Positions 7,587 to 17,804 of a stretch of DNA of 64,000 bases are shown piece by piece. Each line of letters begins with the position of its first letter. Positions within the stretch are counted from its first letter, which is position 1. Origin of the DNA: Glycomyces harbinensis. Its GTDB lineage: Bacteria; Actinomycetota; Actinomycetes; Mycobacteriales; Micromonosporaceae. A model generated the notes under the pieces. The model was given only the letters and a program-made list of their open reading frames with translations, made no database searches and was not told the origin of the DNA. Location: positions 124,001 through 188,000 of the forward strand of contig NZ_FNAD01000011.1 of the NCBI RefSeq assembly GCF_900101745.1, written 5' to 3'. The translations under genes were made by a program, and so were the position numbers.

Positions 7587-9095
7587 ATGACCGCCACGCT
7601 GCGCGCACCCGAGGAGCGCCGTCCTCGCATGAGCGCGAAGCAGGGCTGGGCACTGGCGGTGCTGGTGCTCCCGGTCCTGCTCATCTCCATCGACATGACC
7701 GTGCTCGGCTTCGCCGTGCCGTTCCTGTCCGAGGACCTCTCCCCCACCAGCTCACAGCTGCTGTGGATCGTCGACGTCTACGGGTTCGTGCTCGCCGGGC
7801 TCCTGGTCACCATGGGCTCCCTCGGCGACCGGTTCGGACGCCGGCGGCTGCTCGTCATCGGCTCGGCCGCGTTCGCCGCCGCGAGCGTGCTCGCCGCGTA
7901 CGCGCCGACGGCCGAGACGCTCATCGCCGCGCGCGCCCTCCTGGGCCTGGCAGGGGCGACGCTCATGCCGACCACCTTGGGCCTCATGCGGAACCTGTTC
8001 CCCGACGACCGCCAGCGCCGCTTCGCGATCGCGGTCTGGGCCTCCGGGTTCTCCGCGGGCGCCGCCGCCGGTCCGGTCATCGGCGGCTGGCTCCTGGAGC
8101 ACTTCTGGTGGGGCTCGGTGTTCCTCATGGCCGCGCCGGTGTCCCTGGCCGTGGTCCTCGCCGCGCCGCTGCTGCTGCCGGAGTCGAAGAACCCTTCGCC
8201 GGGCACGCTCGACCTGGCCAGCGTGGGGCTGTCGTTCATGGCGATGTTCCCGTTCGTGTACGGCATCAAGACCATCGCCGAGCACGGCCTGACCTGGGCC
8301 GCCGCCGCAGCGATCCTCGTCGGCGCGGTCTCGGCGGTCTGGTTCGTCCGCCGCCAGGCCCGCCTGGAGCACCCGCTGATCGACGTGGCGCTGTTCCGGC
8401 TGCGCCGCTTCAGCGCCTCGCTGGCGACGAACTTCACGATCGTGTTCGCGATGATCTCGGCGCTGTTCCTGCTGACGCAGTACCTGCAGCTGGTGCTGGG
8501 CTTCTCCCCCATGGAGGCGGGGCTGCTGCTCCTGCCGGGCATGGCCGTCTCGGTGGTCACCGGCCTGATCGCGGTGCGGCTGTCGGAGCGCGTCGGCATG
8601 GTGCGCACCATCCTGGGCGGCCTGGTGTTCGTCATCGTCGGCTTCGCGGCGATGACCTTCATCGGCGTCGACCAGGGCGCGGTGGTCGTGGCGGTGGCGT
8701 ACACGCTCATCGGCGCGGGCGCCGGGCTGGCGCAGACGGTGACCAACGACGCGATCCTCGCGGCGGCTCCGGCAGACCGGGCGGGCGCGGCCTCGGCGAT
8801 TTCCGAGACCGCGTACGAGCTGGGCGGCGCCATGGGCGTGGCGCTCCTGGGCTCGCTCGCGACCGGGATCTACCGGGCCGAGCTGGGCGAGGCCCCGCAC
8901 GCCGCGGCGGAGACGCTCGGCGAGGCGGTGCACGTGGCCGCCGCGATGCCGGCGGAGGCCGGGGACGCGCTCCTGGAGGCCGCGCGGACCGCGTTCACCG
9001 ACGGGGTGCGGACCACCTCGATCGTGGCCGCGGCCCTGGTCCTGATCGCCGCGGTCGCGGTCGGCAGGGCCCTGCGCGCCAAGGCGCAGGACTGA
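7587..9095 (+). CDS. MFS drug efflux transporter, DHA2 (14-TMS) type
   Basis: Proton-coupled exporter of small molecules across the cytoplasmic membrane. 502 residues with about 14 hydrophobic segments. Motif A GSLGDRFGRRRL lies between helices 2 and 3, and motif C-like glycine/proline-rich sequence is in AGAAAGPVIGGWLLEHFWWGSVF, as in QacA/EmrB-like DHA2 proteins. The start is the ATG at 7587 after AGAAAGAG; an upstream in-frame start would run through the operator. Regulated with tetR through the palindrome at 7481-7504. The substrate is unknown. Confidence 0.92.
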   Translation: MTATLRAPEERRPRMSAKQGWALAVLVLPVLLISIDMTVLGFAVPFLSEDLSPTSSQLLWIVDVYGFVLAGLLVTMGSLGDRFGRRRLLVIGSAAFAAASVLAAYAPTAETLIAARALLGLAGATLMPTTLGLMRNLFPDDRQRRFAIAVWASGFSAGAAAGPVIGGWLLEHFWWGSVFLMAAPVSLAVVLAAPLLLPESKNPSPGTLDLASVGLSFMAMFPFVYGIKTIAEHGLTWAAAAAILVGAVSAVWFVRRQARLEHPLIDVALFRLRRFSASLATNFTIVFAMISALFLLTQYLQLVLGFSPMEAGLLLLPGMAVSVVTGLIAVRLSERVGMVRTILGGLVFVIVGFAAMTFIGVDQGAVVVAVAYTLIGAGAGLAQTVTNDAILAAAPADRAGAASAISETAYELGGAMGVALLGSLATGIYRAELGEAPHAAAETLGEAVHVAAAMPAEAGDALLEAARTAFTDGVRTTSIVAAALVLIAAVAVGRALRAKAQD

Positions 9096-9109
9096 CCCGA
9101 GAAGACGAG

Positions 9110-9143
9110 GAAAGGGCGGGGCTCATCGGAGCCCCGCCCTTTC
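9110..9143. terminator. Bidirectional terminator between the MFS gene and pyrG
   Basis: Stem GAAAGGGCGGGGCT pairs perfectly with its complement after a 6-base loop, and A/T ends give a short T-run in both directions. It lies between convergent genes ending at 9095 and 9169. Confidence 0.9.
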
Positions 9144-9168
9144 TCGTGTTCGCCTGCGCCGCTTCGAG

Positions 9169-10899
<1,731 letters not shown>

Positions 10900-10958
10900 T
10901 CAGGCTGAGCCGATTTCTCTGGCTCGCAAGCTTCGCCAGAGGCAGCCGGTGGATCGCT

Positions 10959-13202
10959 TCATCCACGGGATTCCACACTAACACTTTCGTCGCTGTTTTC
11001 CTCATCGACCCACGAGGGTGCGTCGACGATCATGTCCGAGTACTGCCCGTCCTTCACGTGCGCGCGGGCCAGAACGCGGTGACTCATGATGACCGCCAAG
11101 GGAACCATGACCGCGAGGGCCGAGCCGAGGCTCATGAGGCCCTTGCCGAGGAGGAGCCCCGCGACGGCCGCGCCGACGACCGCGGCGGAGAAGGCGGCGC
11201 GCAGCGGCGGATACAGGCCCCAGGCGCGCCGCAGGCCCCCTCCGGGGCGCAGGAGGATGAGCCAGCAGTAGGCGCCGGCCAGGACCGTCAGGACGCTCAG
11301 CGGCGACGTGAAGATCGCGACGATGTTGGAGCCGACGCCGGAGGCGATGACGCCGTTGGTGTCGCCCAGGATGTCGCCGAGGAACGCGCCGAGCTCGCCG
11401 CGCTCGGCGGCGGGCCGCTGGTAGTCGATCCAGGAGAGGCCGAAGAGCACCGCGGCCCCGGCGAGGCCGGACCACACGAAGCGCGAGAACGTGACCCAGC
11501 CGCCGGTCGCCAGCGCCGAGGCCAGGCAGATGCCGACGATGATGGCGACGGCCGCCGGGACGGAGTCGCCGAGGAACCCGGACGAGACGACCAGGACGCC
11601 CAGGGCGCCGATCCCGGCCATGACCGGGGACTGGTAGCGGCGCGGCAGCTGCCAGGCGGCCGCGGCGGCGAGCAGCCACAGCGACGCGATGAACATGCCC
11701 GTGGCGACCGGCCCGAGTTCGTTCGAGGCGGAGTCGGCGACGGTGTAGTCCCCCAGGAGGGTGCCCAGAGGGTCCTCGGTGTGGATGAGCATGGCCAGCA
11801 CGGTGACGAGGACGCCGAACGCGGAGACGCTCACCATGAGGCTGGCGGGGCCGTGGCGCCCGGGCAGGACGATGGCGACGCAGGCGCAGACCACGGCGAT
11901 GCCGAGGGCCGCCAGGGGTCCGACGAGGCCGGGGTGGGGCGCCGACCACCACTGGAGGAAGTCGGCGAGTATCGCGGCGGCCACGAACAGGGCGCACACG
12001 AGGGCCGAGACGATGTTGAGCCGCATGAGCCACAGCGGGGGCGGTTTGACGCCCGGCTGGCCCGCCCGGCGCAGCAGGTGCAGCAGCGGCCAGGCGACGA
12101 AGGTCAGGGCCAGGAACAGGAGCACCTGGAGCCACTGGGTGGCCGGGGCGGCCGTGTCCGCGGCGATGAGCCTGGTGTCGGTGTCGTCGAAGACCGCCTG
12201 TCGGTCCTCATGGGACAGCGTGTCGGAGGTGGCGCCGGCCGCGGCGCCCTCGACGGGCGTGTCGGACAGCTGGACGTCCAGCAGCGTCAGGATCGTCGCG
12301 GTCAGGTCGGTCAGGCGCAGGTAGCCGGGCCGGTCGGCGGGCAGGTCGAGGAGGTTGTGGCCGTCCTCGCCGCCGAAGTTCGCGACGGTGGCCAGGAGCC
12401 GGTTCGGCTCGGCGACCTGGCTGATGCCGGTCACCACGAGGGCGGCGCCGTCGGCGCGGGCGTCGTCGAGGGCGCCGACGGTGTCGTCGAGGTCGGCGAG
12501 GGCCGCGGCTCGGGCCTTGGCGTCGACCGGCAGCACGCCGCCGTCGACGACGGTGAGCGGGCAGGAGGCGAGCGTCGCGGCGAGGCGGTCGCCGCTGGGC
12601 AGGGCCGAGACGTAGTCGCCGACGCGGCCGACCGAGTTCGCGGTGGCGTAGGCCGCGCCGGGTCCGATCGCGGTCGCGCAGGAGGTCCCGGCGGAGAGCA
12701 TCCCCAGTTCGGCGCCTTGGTCGAGGTCGCGGTTCGTGCCGACCAGGTCGGTCATGTCGCCGATCGAGGCGCTGTCGCCGGTGACGGTGATCTGCTCGGC
12801 GGTGACCGGGCCGCAGTCCGAGGCGTCGCCGTAGGGCGTCGAGACGGCGGGCGCGCCCGCCGAGAGGGTGAGCCAGCCGTCGAGCGTGCAGGTGAAGCGG
12901 CGGCCCGAGTCGGTGTTCAGCTCGGCGAGGGAGCCGTTCTCGGCCAGCGCGTTCAGATGCGGCGTGTTCTCGGCGTTGATGTCGGTCCAGGTCAGGCCGC
13001 CGACGCCGAGGACGATGACGGACGGGACGGTCTCGGGTATCGACTCTTCGGACTCGTCGGGGAGGAGCTGGAGGACCGCGAGGGTGCCGAGCACGGCGAC
13101 GAGGACCCAGGCGAGGATCGGCCCTCGGTTCTGGGAGATGCCGGCGGCGAGTTGCTTGCGGGCCTTGCGGGTCAGTCGACCCGCATCGAGTTTGCGCGAC
13201 AC
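10959..13202 (-). CDS. Large membrane protein with an alkaline-phosphatase-superfamily-like ectodomain
   Basis: 747 residues. One N-terminal membrane helix (about 27-48) is followed by roughly 300 residues predicted outside, then about ten to eleven further helices from residue 355. The ectodomain begins PSVIVLGVGGLTWTDI, then TPHLNALAENGSLAEL and CTLDGWLTLSAGAPAVS, and later DLPADRPGYLRLTDLTATIL. This layout resembles the metal-binding core of alkaline-phosphatase/sulfatase-type enzymes, but the canonical metal ligands cannot all be matched by eye. GTG start at 13202, 7 bases after the GT4 stop, with GGGAAGA upstream. A role in modifying an exported glycopolymer is inferred from its neighbours only. 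Confidence 0.7.
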   Translation of the reverse strand: MSRKLDAGRLTRKARKQLAAGISQNRGPILAWVLVAVLGTLAVLQLLPDESEESIPETVPSVIVLGVGGLTWTDINAENTPHLNALAENGSLAELNTDSGRRFTCTLDGWLTLSAGAPAVSTPYGDASDCGPVTAEQITVTGDSASIGDMTDLVGTNRDLDQGAELGMLSAGTSCATAIGPGAAYATANSVGRVGDYVSALPSGDRLAATLASCPLTVVDGGVLPVDAKARAAALADLDDTVGALDDARADGAALVVTGISQVAEPNRLLATVANFGGEDGHNLLDLPADRPGYLRLTDLTATILTLLDVQLSDTPVEGAAAGATSDTLSHEDRQAVFDDTDTRLIAADTAAPATQWLQVLLFLALTFVAWPLLHLLRRAGQPGVKPPPLWLMRLNIVSALVCALFVAAAILADFLQWWSAPHPGLVGPLAALGIAVVCACVAIVLPGRHGPASLMVSVSAFGVLVTVLAMLIHTEDPLGTLLGDYTVADSASNELGPVATGMFIASLWLLAAAAAWQLPRRYQSPVMAGIGALGVLVVSSGFLGDSVPAAVAIIVGICLASALATGGWVTFSRFVWSGLAGAAVLFGLSWIDYQRPAAERGELGAFLGDILGDTNGVIASGVGSNIVAIFTSPLSVLTVLAGAYCWLILLRPGGGLRRAWGLYPPLRAAFSAAVVGAAVAGLLLGKGLMSLGSALAVMVPLAVIMSHRVLARAHVKDGQYSDMIVDAPSWVDEENSDESVSVESRG

Positions 13203-13209
13203 GGCGGGG

Positions 13210-14307
13210 CTATCTTCCCGTCAGTTCCAGGTAGAGCGCGTCCAGGGCGTCGAGCATCTGGGCCTCGTCGGGCCAGGTGGCGGCGCGGGCGAGGCTCGCT
13301 TCGGCGTGGGCGGCGAGGCGGACGGGGTCGGCGAGGAGGCCGCGCACGACCTGGTCGAGCCCGTCGACGTCGCCGACCTCGAAGTAGAGCGCGGCGTCGC
13401 CCACGAGTTCGGGGATGCCGCCGGTGCGGGTGGTCACGAGCGGCACGCCGGCCTGGAGGGCTTCCTGGGCGAACAGCTGGCGGGCCTCCCACTGGCTGGT
13501 GACCAGCGTGAGGTCGGCGGCGGCGAGGAGGTCGCCGACGTCGGTGCGGTGGCCGAGCAGGCGCACGTCGGCGCCGGAGGCGTCGATGAGTCCTTGGAGG
13601 CGTTCGCGTTCGGGTCCGTCCCCGGCGATGGCGACCACCGGGGCGGGCTCGAGGCCCCTCCAGCGGGTGGCCGCGGCGATGAGCGTGTCGTAGTCCTTCT
13701 GGGGGTGGAGGCGGCCCACCGACAGCAGCAGCGGGCGGTCGCCGATGCCGAGCTCGGTGCGGATCGCCTCGGGCTCACCGGTGGCGCGGCGCGGCGGGGC
13801 CGCCACCGGCGCGAGGCGGGCGTCGCGGGCGCCGAGGTCGACCAGGTGCTCGTGGAGGTCGGAGGAGGCCGCGAGGGCCACGTCGACGCCACGGGCGAGG
13901 CGCTTCTCGATCTCGTCGGAGACGCGGCGCTTGATCCCCTCGGTGATGAGCTGGTTGTGCCAGGTGGTGACCAGCGCGGCGCCCGTGGGGCGGGCGGCGA
14001 GGGCGGTGAGCCCCGCGGTGAGCCCGTGGGCGTGCACGAGGTCGACGCCGCGGCCGGTGATGCCGCGCAGGGCGCCGCGGGCGGCCCACCACGCGAGCGG
14101 GAGTTCGGGCGAGGGCTTGGCGGTGATGGGGGCTGGCGCGAAGCGGGCTCCCTTGGCGCGGAAGCCGAACCGCTCCTCGGTCTCGGGCGGGCCGACGACC
14201 AGGACGGCGTCGCCGCGTTCGACGAGGCCGGCCGCGAGCGAGGCGACGTGCGTCCCGATGCCGCCGGTCGAGGGACCGAGCACCAATGCGATGCGGCGAT
14301 GGCTCAC
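13210..14307 (-). CDS. GT4 family glycosyltransferase
   Basis: Retaining, GT-B fold transferase of 365 residues, predicted cytosolic or membrane-associated. N-terminal acceptor domain starts RRIALVLGPSTGGIGTHV. The donor-binding domain has LLSVGRLHPQKDYDTLI, AIAGDGPERERL and the E-x7-E type motif EARQLFAQEALQAGVPLV followed by TGGIPELVG. GTG at 14307 overlaps the murJ stop in a GTGA and has GGAG 8 bases upstream, so it is translationally coupled. Donor and acceptor are unknown; placement suggests it extends the lipid-linked sugar flipped by the MurJ-family protein. Confidence 0.9.
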   Translation of the reverse strand: MSHRRIALVLGPSTGGIGTHVASLAAGLVERGDAVLVVGPPETEERFGFRAKGARFAPAPITAKPSPELPLAWWAARGALRGITGRGVDLVHAHGLTAGLTALAARPTGAALVTTWHNQLITEGIKRRVSDEIEKRLARGVDVALAASSDLHEHLVDLGARDARLAPVAAPPRRATGEPEAIRTELGIGDRPLLLSVGRLHPQKDYDTLIAAATRWRGLEPAPVVAIAGDGPERERLQGLIDASGADVRLLGHRTDVGDLLAAADLTLVTSQWEARQLFAQEALQAGVPLVTTRTGGIPELVGDAALYFEVGDVDGLDQVVRGLLADPVRLAAHAEASLARAATWPDEAQMLDALDALYLELTGR

Positions 14308-15971
14308 TTGTCTGCTCCACTGGGTTCGTCGGGTGCGGATTCGTCGGGTTCTTCGGACGCTCGGATTATGCCAGCGCGTCGCAGGACCGGGCGCACGACA
14401 CCGGATCCGCCCAGGAGCGCGGCGAGCCCGAGGTAGACGACGGCGATGGCGGCGCCGACGACGGCGCCCTGGAAGAGGGCGGTGTAGAAGGTGTCGGCGT
14501 GGCCCCACAGGGCGATGAGCTCGCGGGCGGCGAGGACGGCGCCGACCGCGGCCACGATCGTGGCGAGCGCGGCCCGGGGGACGCCCCTGAGGCTGGCCGC
14601 GCCGGTGTGGCGGGCGATCGCGGCGGTGAGGGCGAGGCCGATGACGGTCATGCCGACCGACCAGGCGATCGCGAGCGCGAGCGTGCGGTCTTCGAGGGGC
14701 ATGGCCGCGGAGAGGACGAGGGCGGCGGCCGCCCCGGCGGCCCAGCCGAGCGAGGTGGCGCCGGCGGCGTACTTGTTGCGGCCGATGGCGTACAGGCCGC
14801 GGGAGTAGATCGCGAAGACCGAGTAGCCGAACAGGCCGAAGGCGAGGCCGGTGAGGGTGGCCTGCAGCTGGGGCTGCGTGCTCAGGCCGGTGTCGGAGGA
14901 GACCGAGGCGAGGACGGTGCCCATGGGTTCGGCGAGCCCGGCGAGGGCGGCGACGCCGAGGCCGGAGAGCAGCAGGACGGCCCGGCCGGTCTGGGAGAGG
15001 CGGCGCTGGTAGCGCTCGTGCTCGCCGAGCGAGAAGGCCTCGGCGAGGATGGGGTAGGCGGCCGTGGCGAGGGGGACGGCGAGGATGGCCCACGGCAGCA
15101 GGAAGAACGTCTGGGAGACGGTGAAGATCGCCGTGGCCCCCGGGACTTCTTCGCCGGCGTCGTTGGCGAGCCGGATGAGCAGGGCCTGGCACAGCTGCTG
15201 GGCGCCGACGGTGATCATCCCGGCGATGGCGAGGGACCTCAGGCCGGCGGCGACGTGGGTCTCCAGGCGCCACGCGGGGCGGAGCTTGAGGCGCAGCCCC
15301 CGCAGCGGGAAGATCAGGCAGCCGGCGAGGACGGCGACGCCGCAGGTGGTGCCGAGCCCGAGCAGGAGGACCTCGTTCTGAGAGACCTGCCCGGCCTTGT
15401 CCTCTCGGCCCGAGATCATGCCGTAGACGACGTAGACGCCGGCCATGACGACGCTGGAGAGGAGCGGGGCGAGCGCAGGCCAGGCGAAGCGGCGGTGGGA
15501 CTGGAGGATGCCGGTGAGGACCACCGCGACCCCGTAGAGGGGCAGCTGCGGCGCGAAGAGGACGAGCATCTCGGTGGCGACGTCGATCGTCTTGCCCGAG
15601 TCGACGTTCGCGGGCATGAGCAGGAGGATGATCGGGCGCGCGAAGAACGCCAGCAGCAGTCCGGCGGGGACGAGGATCGTCAGCGCCCAGGTCAGCAGCG
15701 CCGAGGCGATGTGGCCGACCTGCCGGGGGTCGTGACGGGCGAGCGGCGCGGCCAGCAGCGGGATCACCAGTGCGGCGAGCGCGCCGCCGGCGACCAGTTC
15801 GAAGATGATGTTGGGGATGTTGTTGGCGGTCTGGTAGGCGGTGCCGAGCGTCCCCAGTCCGATCGCCCAGGTGAAGACCATCGTGCGGCCGAATCCGGCC
15901 AGGCGGGAGGCGACGGTGATCGCACCGATGACCGAGGCGGCACGACCGACTTCGCGTCGGGTCTCGGTCAA
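14304..15971 (-). CDS. MurJ/MviN family lipid-linked oligosaccharide flippase
   Basis: Polytopic MOP-superfamily protein, 555 residues, about 14 transmembrane helices. The opening helix has ASRLAGFGRTMVF and then YQTANNIPNIIFELVAGG, the MviN signature in its actinobacterial form. The start is uncertain. I take the TTG at 15971, which gives a TTGA overlap with the preceding transferase. Most actinobacteria carry the main MurJ elsewhere (Rv3910-like), so this copy may move a substrate other than lipid II; that is inference. A GTGA overlap joins it to the glycosyltransferase gene. Confidence 0.9.
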   Translation of the reverse strand: MTETRREVGRAASVIGAITVASRLAGFGRTMVFTWAIGLGTLGTAYQTANNIPNIIFELVAGGALAALVIPLLAAPLARHDPRQVGHIASALLTWALTILVPAGLLLAFFARPIILLLMPANVDSGKTIDVATEMLVLFAPQLPLYGVAVVLTGILQSHRRFAWPALAPLLSSVVMAGVYVVYGMISGREDKAGQVSQNEVLLLGLGTTCGVAVLAGCLIFPLRGLRLKLRPAWRLETHVAAGLRSLAIAGMITVGAQQLCQALLIRLANDAGEEVPGATAIFTVSQTFFLLPWAILAVPLATAAYPILAEAFSLGEHERYQRRLSQTGRAVLLLSGLGVAALAGLAEPMGTVLASVSSDTGLSTQPQLQATLTGLAFGLFGYSVFAIYSRGLYAIGRNKYAAGATSLGWAAGAAAALVLSAAMPLEDRTLALAIAWSVGMTVIGLALTAAIARHTGAASLRGVPRAALATIVAAVGAVLAARELIALWGHADTFYTALFQGAVVGAAIAVVYLGLAALLGGSGVVRPVLRRAGIIRASEEPDESAPDEPSGADK

Positions 15972-16864
15972 GACTTCGTCCGACCCAGCTCGTCCAGCTC
16001 GCGCAGTACCGGCGTCTCGGCGATGACCTTCGTGAAACTGACCTTCTCGGAGGCGGCGATGAGCGCGGCGACGCCCGCGAGGGCGACGTGGCGGCCGAGC
16101 ATCCCGGTCCGGGCGATGAAGGCCAGGCCCAGGAGCGCGCCGAGGGCGTTCGCGCCGCCGTCGCCGAGCATGGTCTTGCCGTCGAGGTCGTCGGCCATCG
16201 CGGCGCCCGCGGCCGAGGAGACCGCCAGGGCGGTGTTGGCGCCGCCGGCCGCGGTGCGCCGGCGGGCGTCGGGCCCGGGGTCCCTCGTCAGGGGCGCGGC
16301 GGCGAGGGTGACGACCTTGAGGGCGCGGCCGGGCCGCAGGTCGAACAGGTTGATGACGTTCGCGGTGCCGGCGATGACGCCGCCGCCGACGCCGACGTTC
16401 CACAGGCGCCGCACCTTGGAGCGGCGCTCGTCGGTGAGTTCGCCGTTGGCGAGGTCGATCAGGGCGGCCGAGGCGAGGCCGGCGGTGGAGATCCCCACGA
16501 CCTTGATCAGTCCGGCCGACATGCGCCCCTTGAGAAGCGCGCCGATGTGGCCCTTGAATCCCTTGGCCTTCTCGCCCTTGGCGTCGGCCATGTCGTCGTA
16601 GAGGCCGACCGCGCCGGCGGTGAGCCCGGCGGTGGCCGCGGCGACGGCGTAGGCCGGGGAGTTCGCCCCCAGGACCGCGCCGGCGGTGGCGCCCACGGTG
16701 ATGCCGGGGCCCTCGGCCAGGCTCACGGTGTCGCCTTTGTGGTTGACCCGTTCCAGTTCGGCCGCCCACTTGGATCGCCGTACGGCGCCGATGGCGGCGA
16801 TCGTGCCGCCCGCTGCGAGGCCTCCGAGGAACGCCCGCCCTACAGTGCGCGTTAGCTGGCTCAT
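15968..16864 (-). CDS. WecA/MraY-like polyprenyl-phosphate sugar-1-phosphate transferase homologue
   Basis: 298 residues, multi-spanning. Features of the polyprenyl-phosphate N-acetylhexosamine-1-phosphate transferase family can be read in order: ELERVNHKGD near residue 35, GLYDDMADAKGEKAKGFKGH with the Asp-Asp pair and following lysines, NVINLFDLRPGRALK, and MLGDGGANALGALLG, where Asp-Gly-Gly replaces the common Asp-Val-Gly. It is shorter than MraY or WecA (about 340-360). Start is ATG at 16864 without a clear Shine-Dalgarno, 10 bases after mctB. Likely makes the first lipid-linked sugar for the flippase next door; the sugar is unknown. Confidence 0.72.
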   Translation of the reverse strand: MSQLTRTVGRAFLGGLAAGGTIAAIGAVRRSKWAAELERVNHKGDTVSLAEGPGITVGATAGAVLGANSPAYAVAAATAGLTAGAVGLYDDMADAKGEKAKGFKGHIGALLKGRMSAGLIKVVGISTAGLASAALIDLANGELTDERRSKVRRLWNVGVGGGVIAGTANVINLFDLRPGRALKVVTLAAAPLTRDPGPDARRRTAAGGANTALAVSSAAGAAMADDLDGKTMLGDGGANALGALLGLAFIARTGMLGRHVALAGVAALIAASEKVSFTKVIAETPVLRELDELGRTKS

Positions 16865-16874
16865 GGGCGCGATA

Positions 16875-17804
16875 CTAAGCCGCGCCGGGAAGCAGACCGG
16901 AAGCGCCCTCCCCGATCCCGAGATGGTCCACGGTCCCGTTGGCGATGAAATCGGCGAGCGCGACGACCGCGGCGATCTGTCCCTGCGGGCTGGCGACGTT
17001 GTCGACGGTGGCGACCGTCGTGTTGTCGTCGCTGCGCAGCGTCGCGATCGGGTTGCCGTCGCCGGTCGAGGTGGTGGCGGCGTAGACCGTGGGGTCGTCG
17101 GCGGCGAAGGCGGTGGTGAAGGACACGATCCCGGCGTTGCGGTCCTCGGCGTCGGAGTCGGGGGACCCGGCTCCGGCGAGGATGAGCACGCCGTCGGCAA
17201 CGCCGGTCGGGGCGGTCTCGACGGTGAGCATGGACAGGTCGGTCAGCGCGGTGGTGACCGTGGTGATGTCGCCGGGGGCGATCTCGACCGTGGTGCCGTC
17301 GGCCTCGCCGGTCGCCACGGCGGCGAGCACGTAGCTCATCGCGGCCACGCCGTCGTAGGTGACGGGGGCCTGGATGGTGGCGGGCGTGGTGGTGTCGGCG
17401 AGGTCGGCGAGCTGGTCGCCGCTGGCCGGGTCGAAGAAGTCGTCGAGGACCGAGATGCGGCCCGAGACCGTCGCACCGGCGTAGCCGAGCATCTCGACCG
17501 CGCCGTCGACGACGCCGGTGTCGGCGCCTGGCAGGGCCACGACCATGATGTTCCTGCCGGTGAGCTTGCCGGCCAGGTAGGAGGGGGCGATCGCGTTGGC
17601 GAAGGCCTGGTCCTCGCCGAGCTGGTCGGAGAGCTGGTCGTTCTCCGCGCGCAGCTGCTCGTTGGAGTCGCGCAGGGTCTGCGTGCTGCTCTGCATGGCG
17701 TCGATCGCGGGGCCGTTGAGCGCCGCGGTGCCGAGGATGAGCCCGACGGTGAGGGCGAGGAACACCGCGGTGAGGCTCACCAGGTGATAGCGGAAGTTGA
17801 TCAC
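16875..17804 (-). CDS. mctB: MctB/SteB-type membrane protein (copper transporter MctB family)
   Basis: Homologue of Rv1698 (MctB, described as a copper-efflux channel protein) and of Streptomyces SteB, partner of SteA in septation. A short cytosolic start INFRYHLVSL is followed by one membrane helix (about residues 10-32), a coiled-coil segment QSSTQTLRDSNEQLRAENDQL, and a large extracytoplasmic domain. GTG at 17804 overlaps the steA stop as GTGA; upstream in-frame codons lack conservation-like sequence. 309 residues. The pairing with steA favours the SteB division role here, though copper handling cannot be excluded. Confidence 0.88.
   Translation of the reverse strand: MINFRYHLVSLTAVFLALTVGLILGTAALNGPAIDAMQSSTQTLRDSNEQLRAENDQLSDQLGEDQAFANAIAPSYLAGKLTGRNIMVVALPGADTGVVDGAVEMLGYAGATVSGRISVLDDFFDPASGDQLADLADTTTPATIQAPVTYDGVAAMSYVLAAVATGEADGTTVEIAPGDITTVTTALTDLSMLTVETAPTGVADGVLILAGAGSPDSDAEDRNAGIVSFTTAFAADDPTVYAATTSTGDGNPIATLRSDDNTTVATVDNVASPQGQIAAVVALADFIANGTVDHLGIGEGASGLLPGAA

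Noticed and set aside
14304-15971. Loss of the E. coli MurJ Asp25 equivalent (GFGRT instead of G-x-x-RD) as a sign of inactivity
   Set aside because: A threonine after the arginine is, to my knowledge, common in actinobacterial MurJ/MviN proteins, so it is not unusual here.
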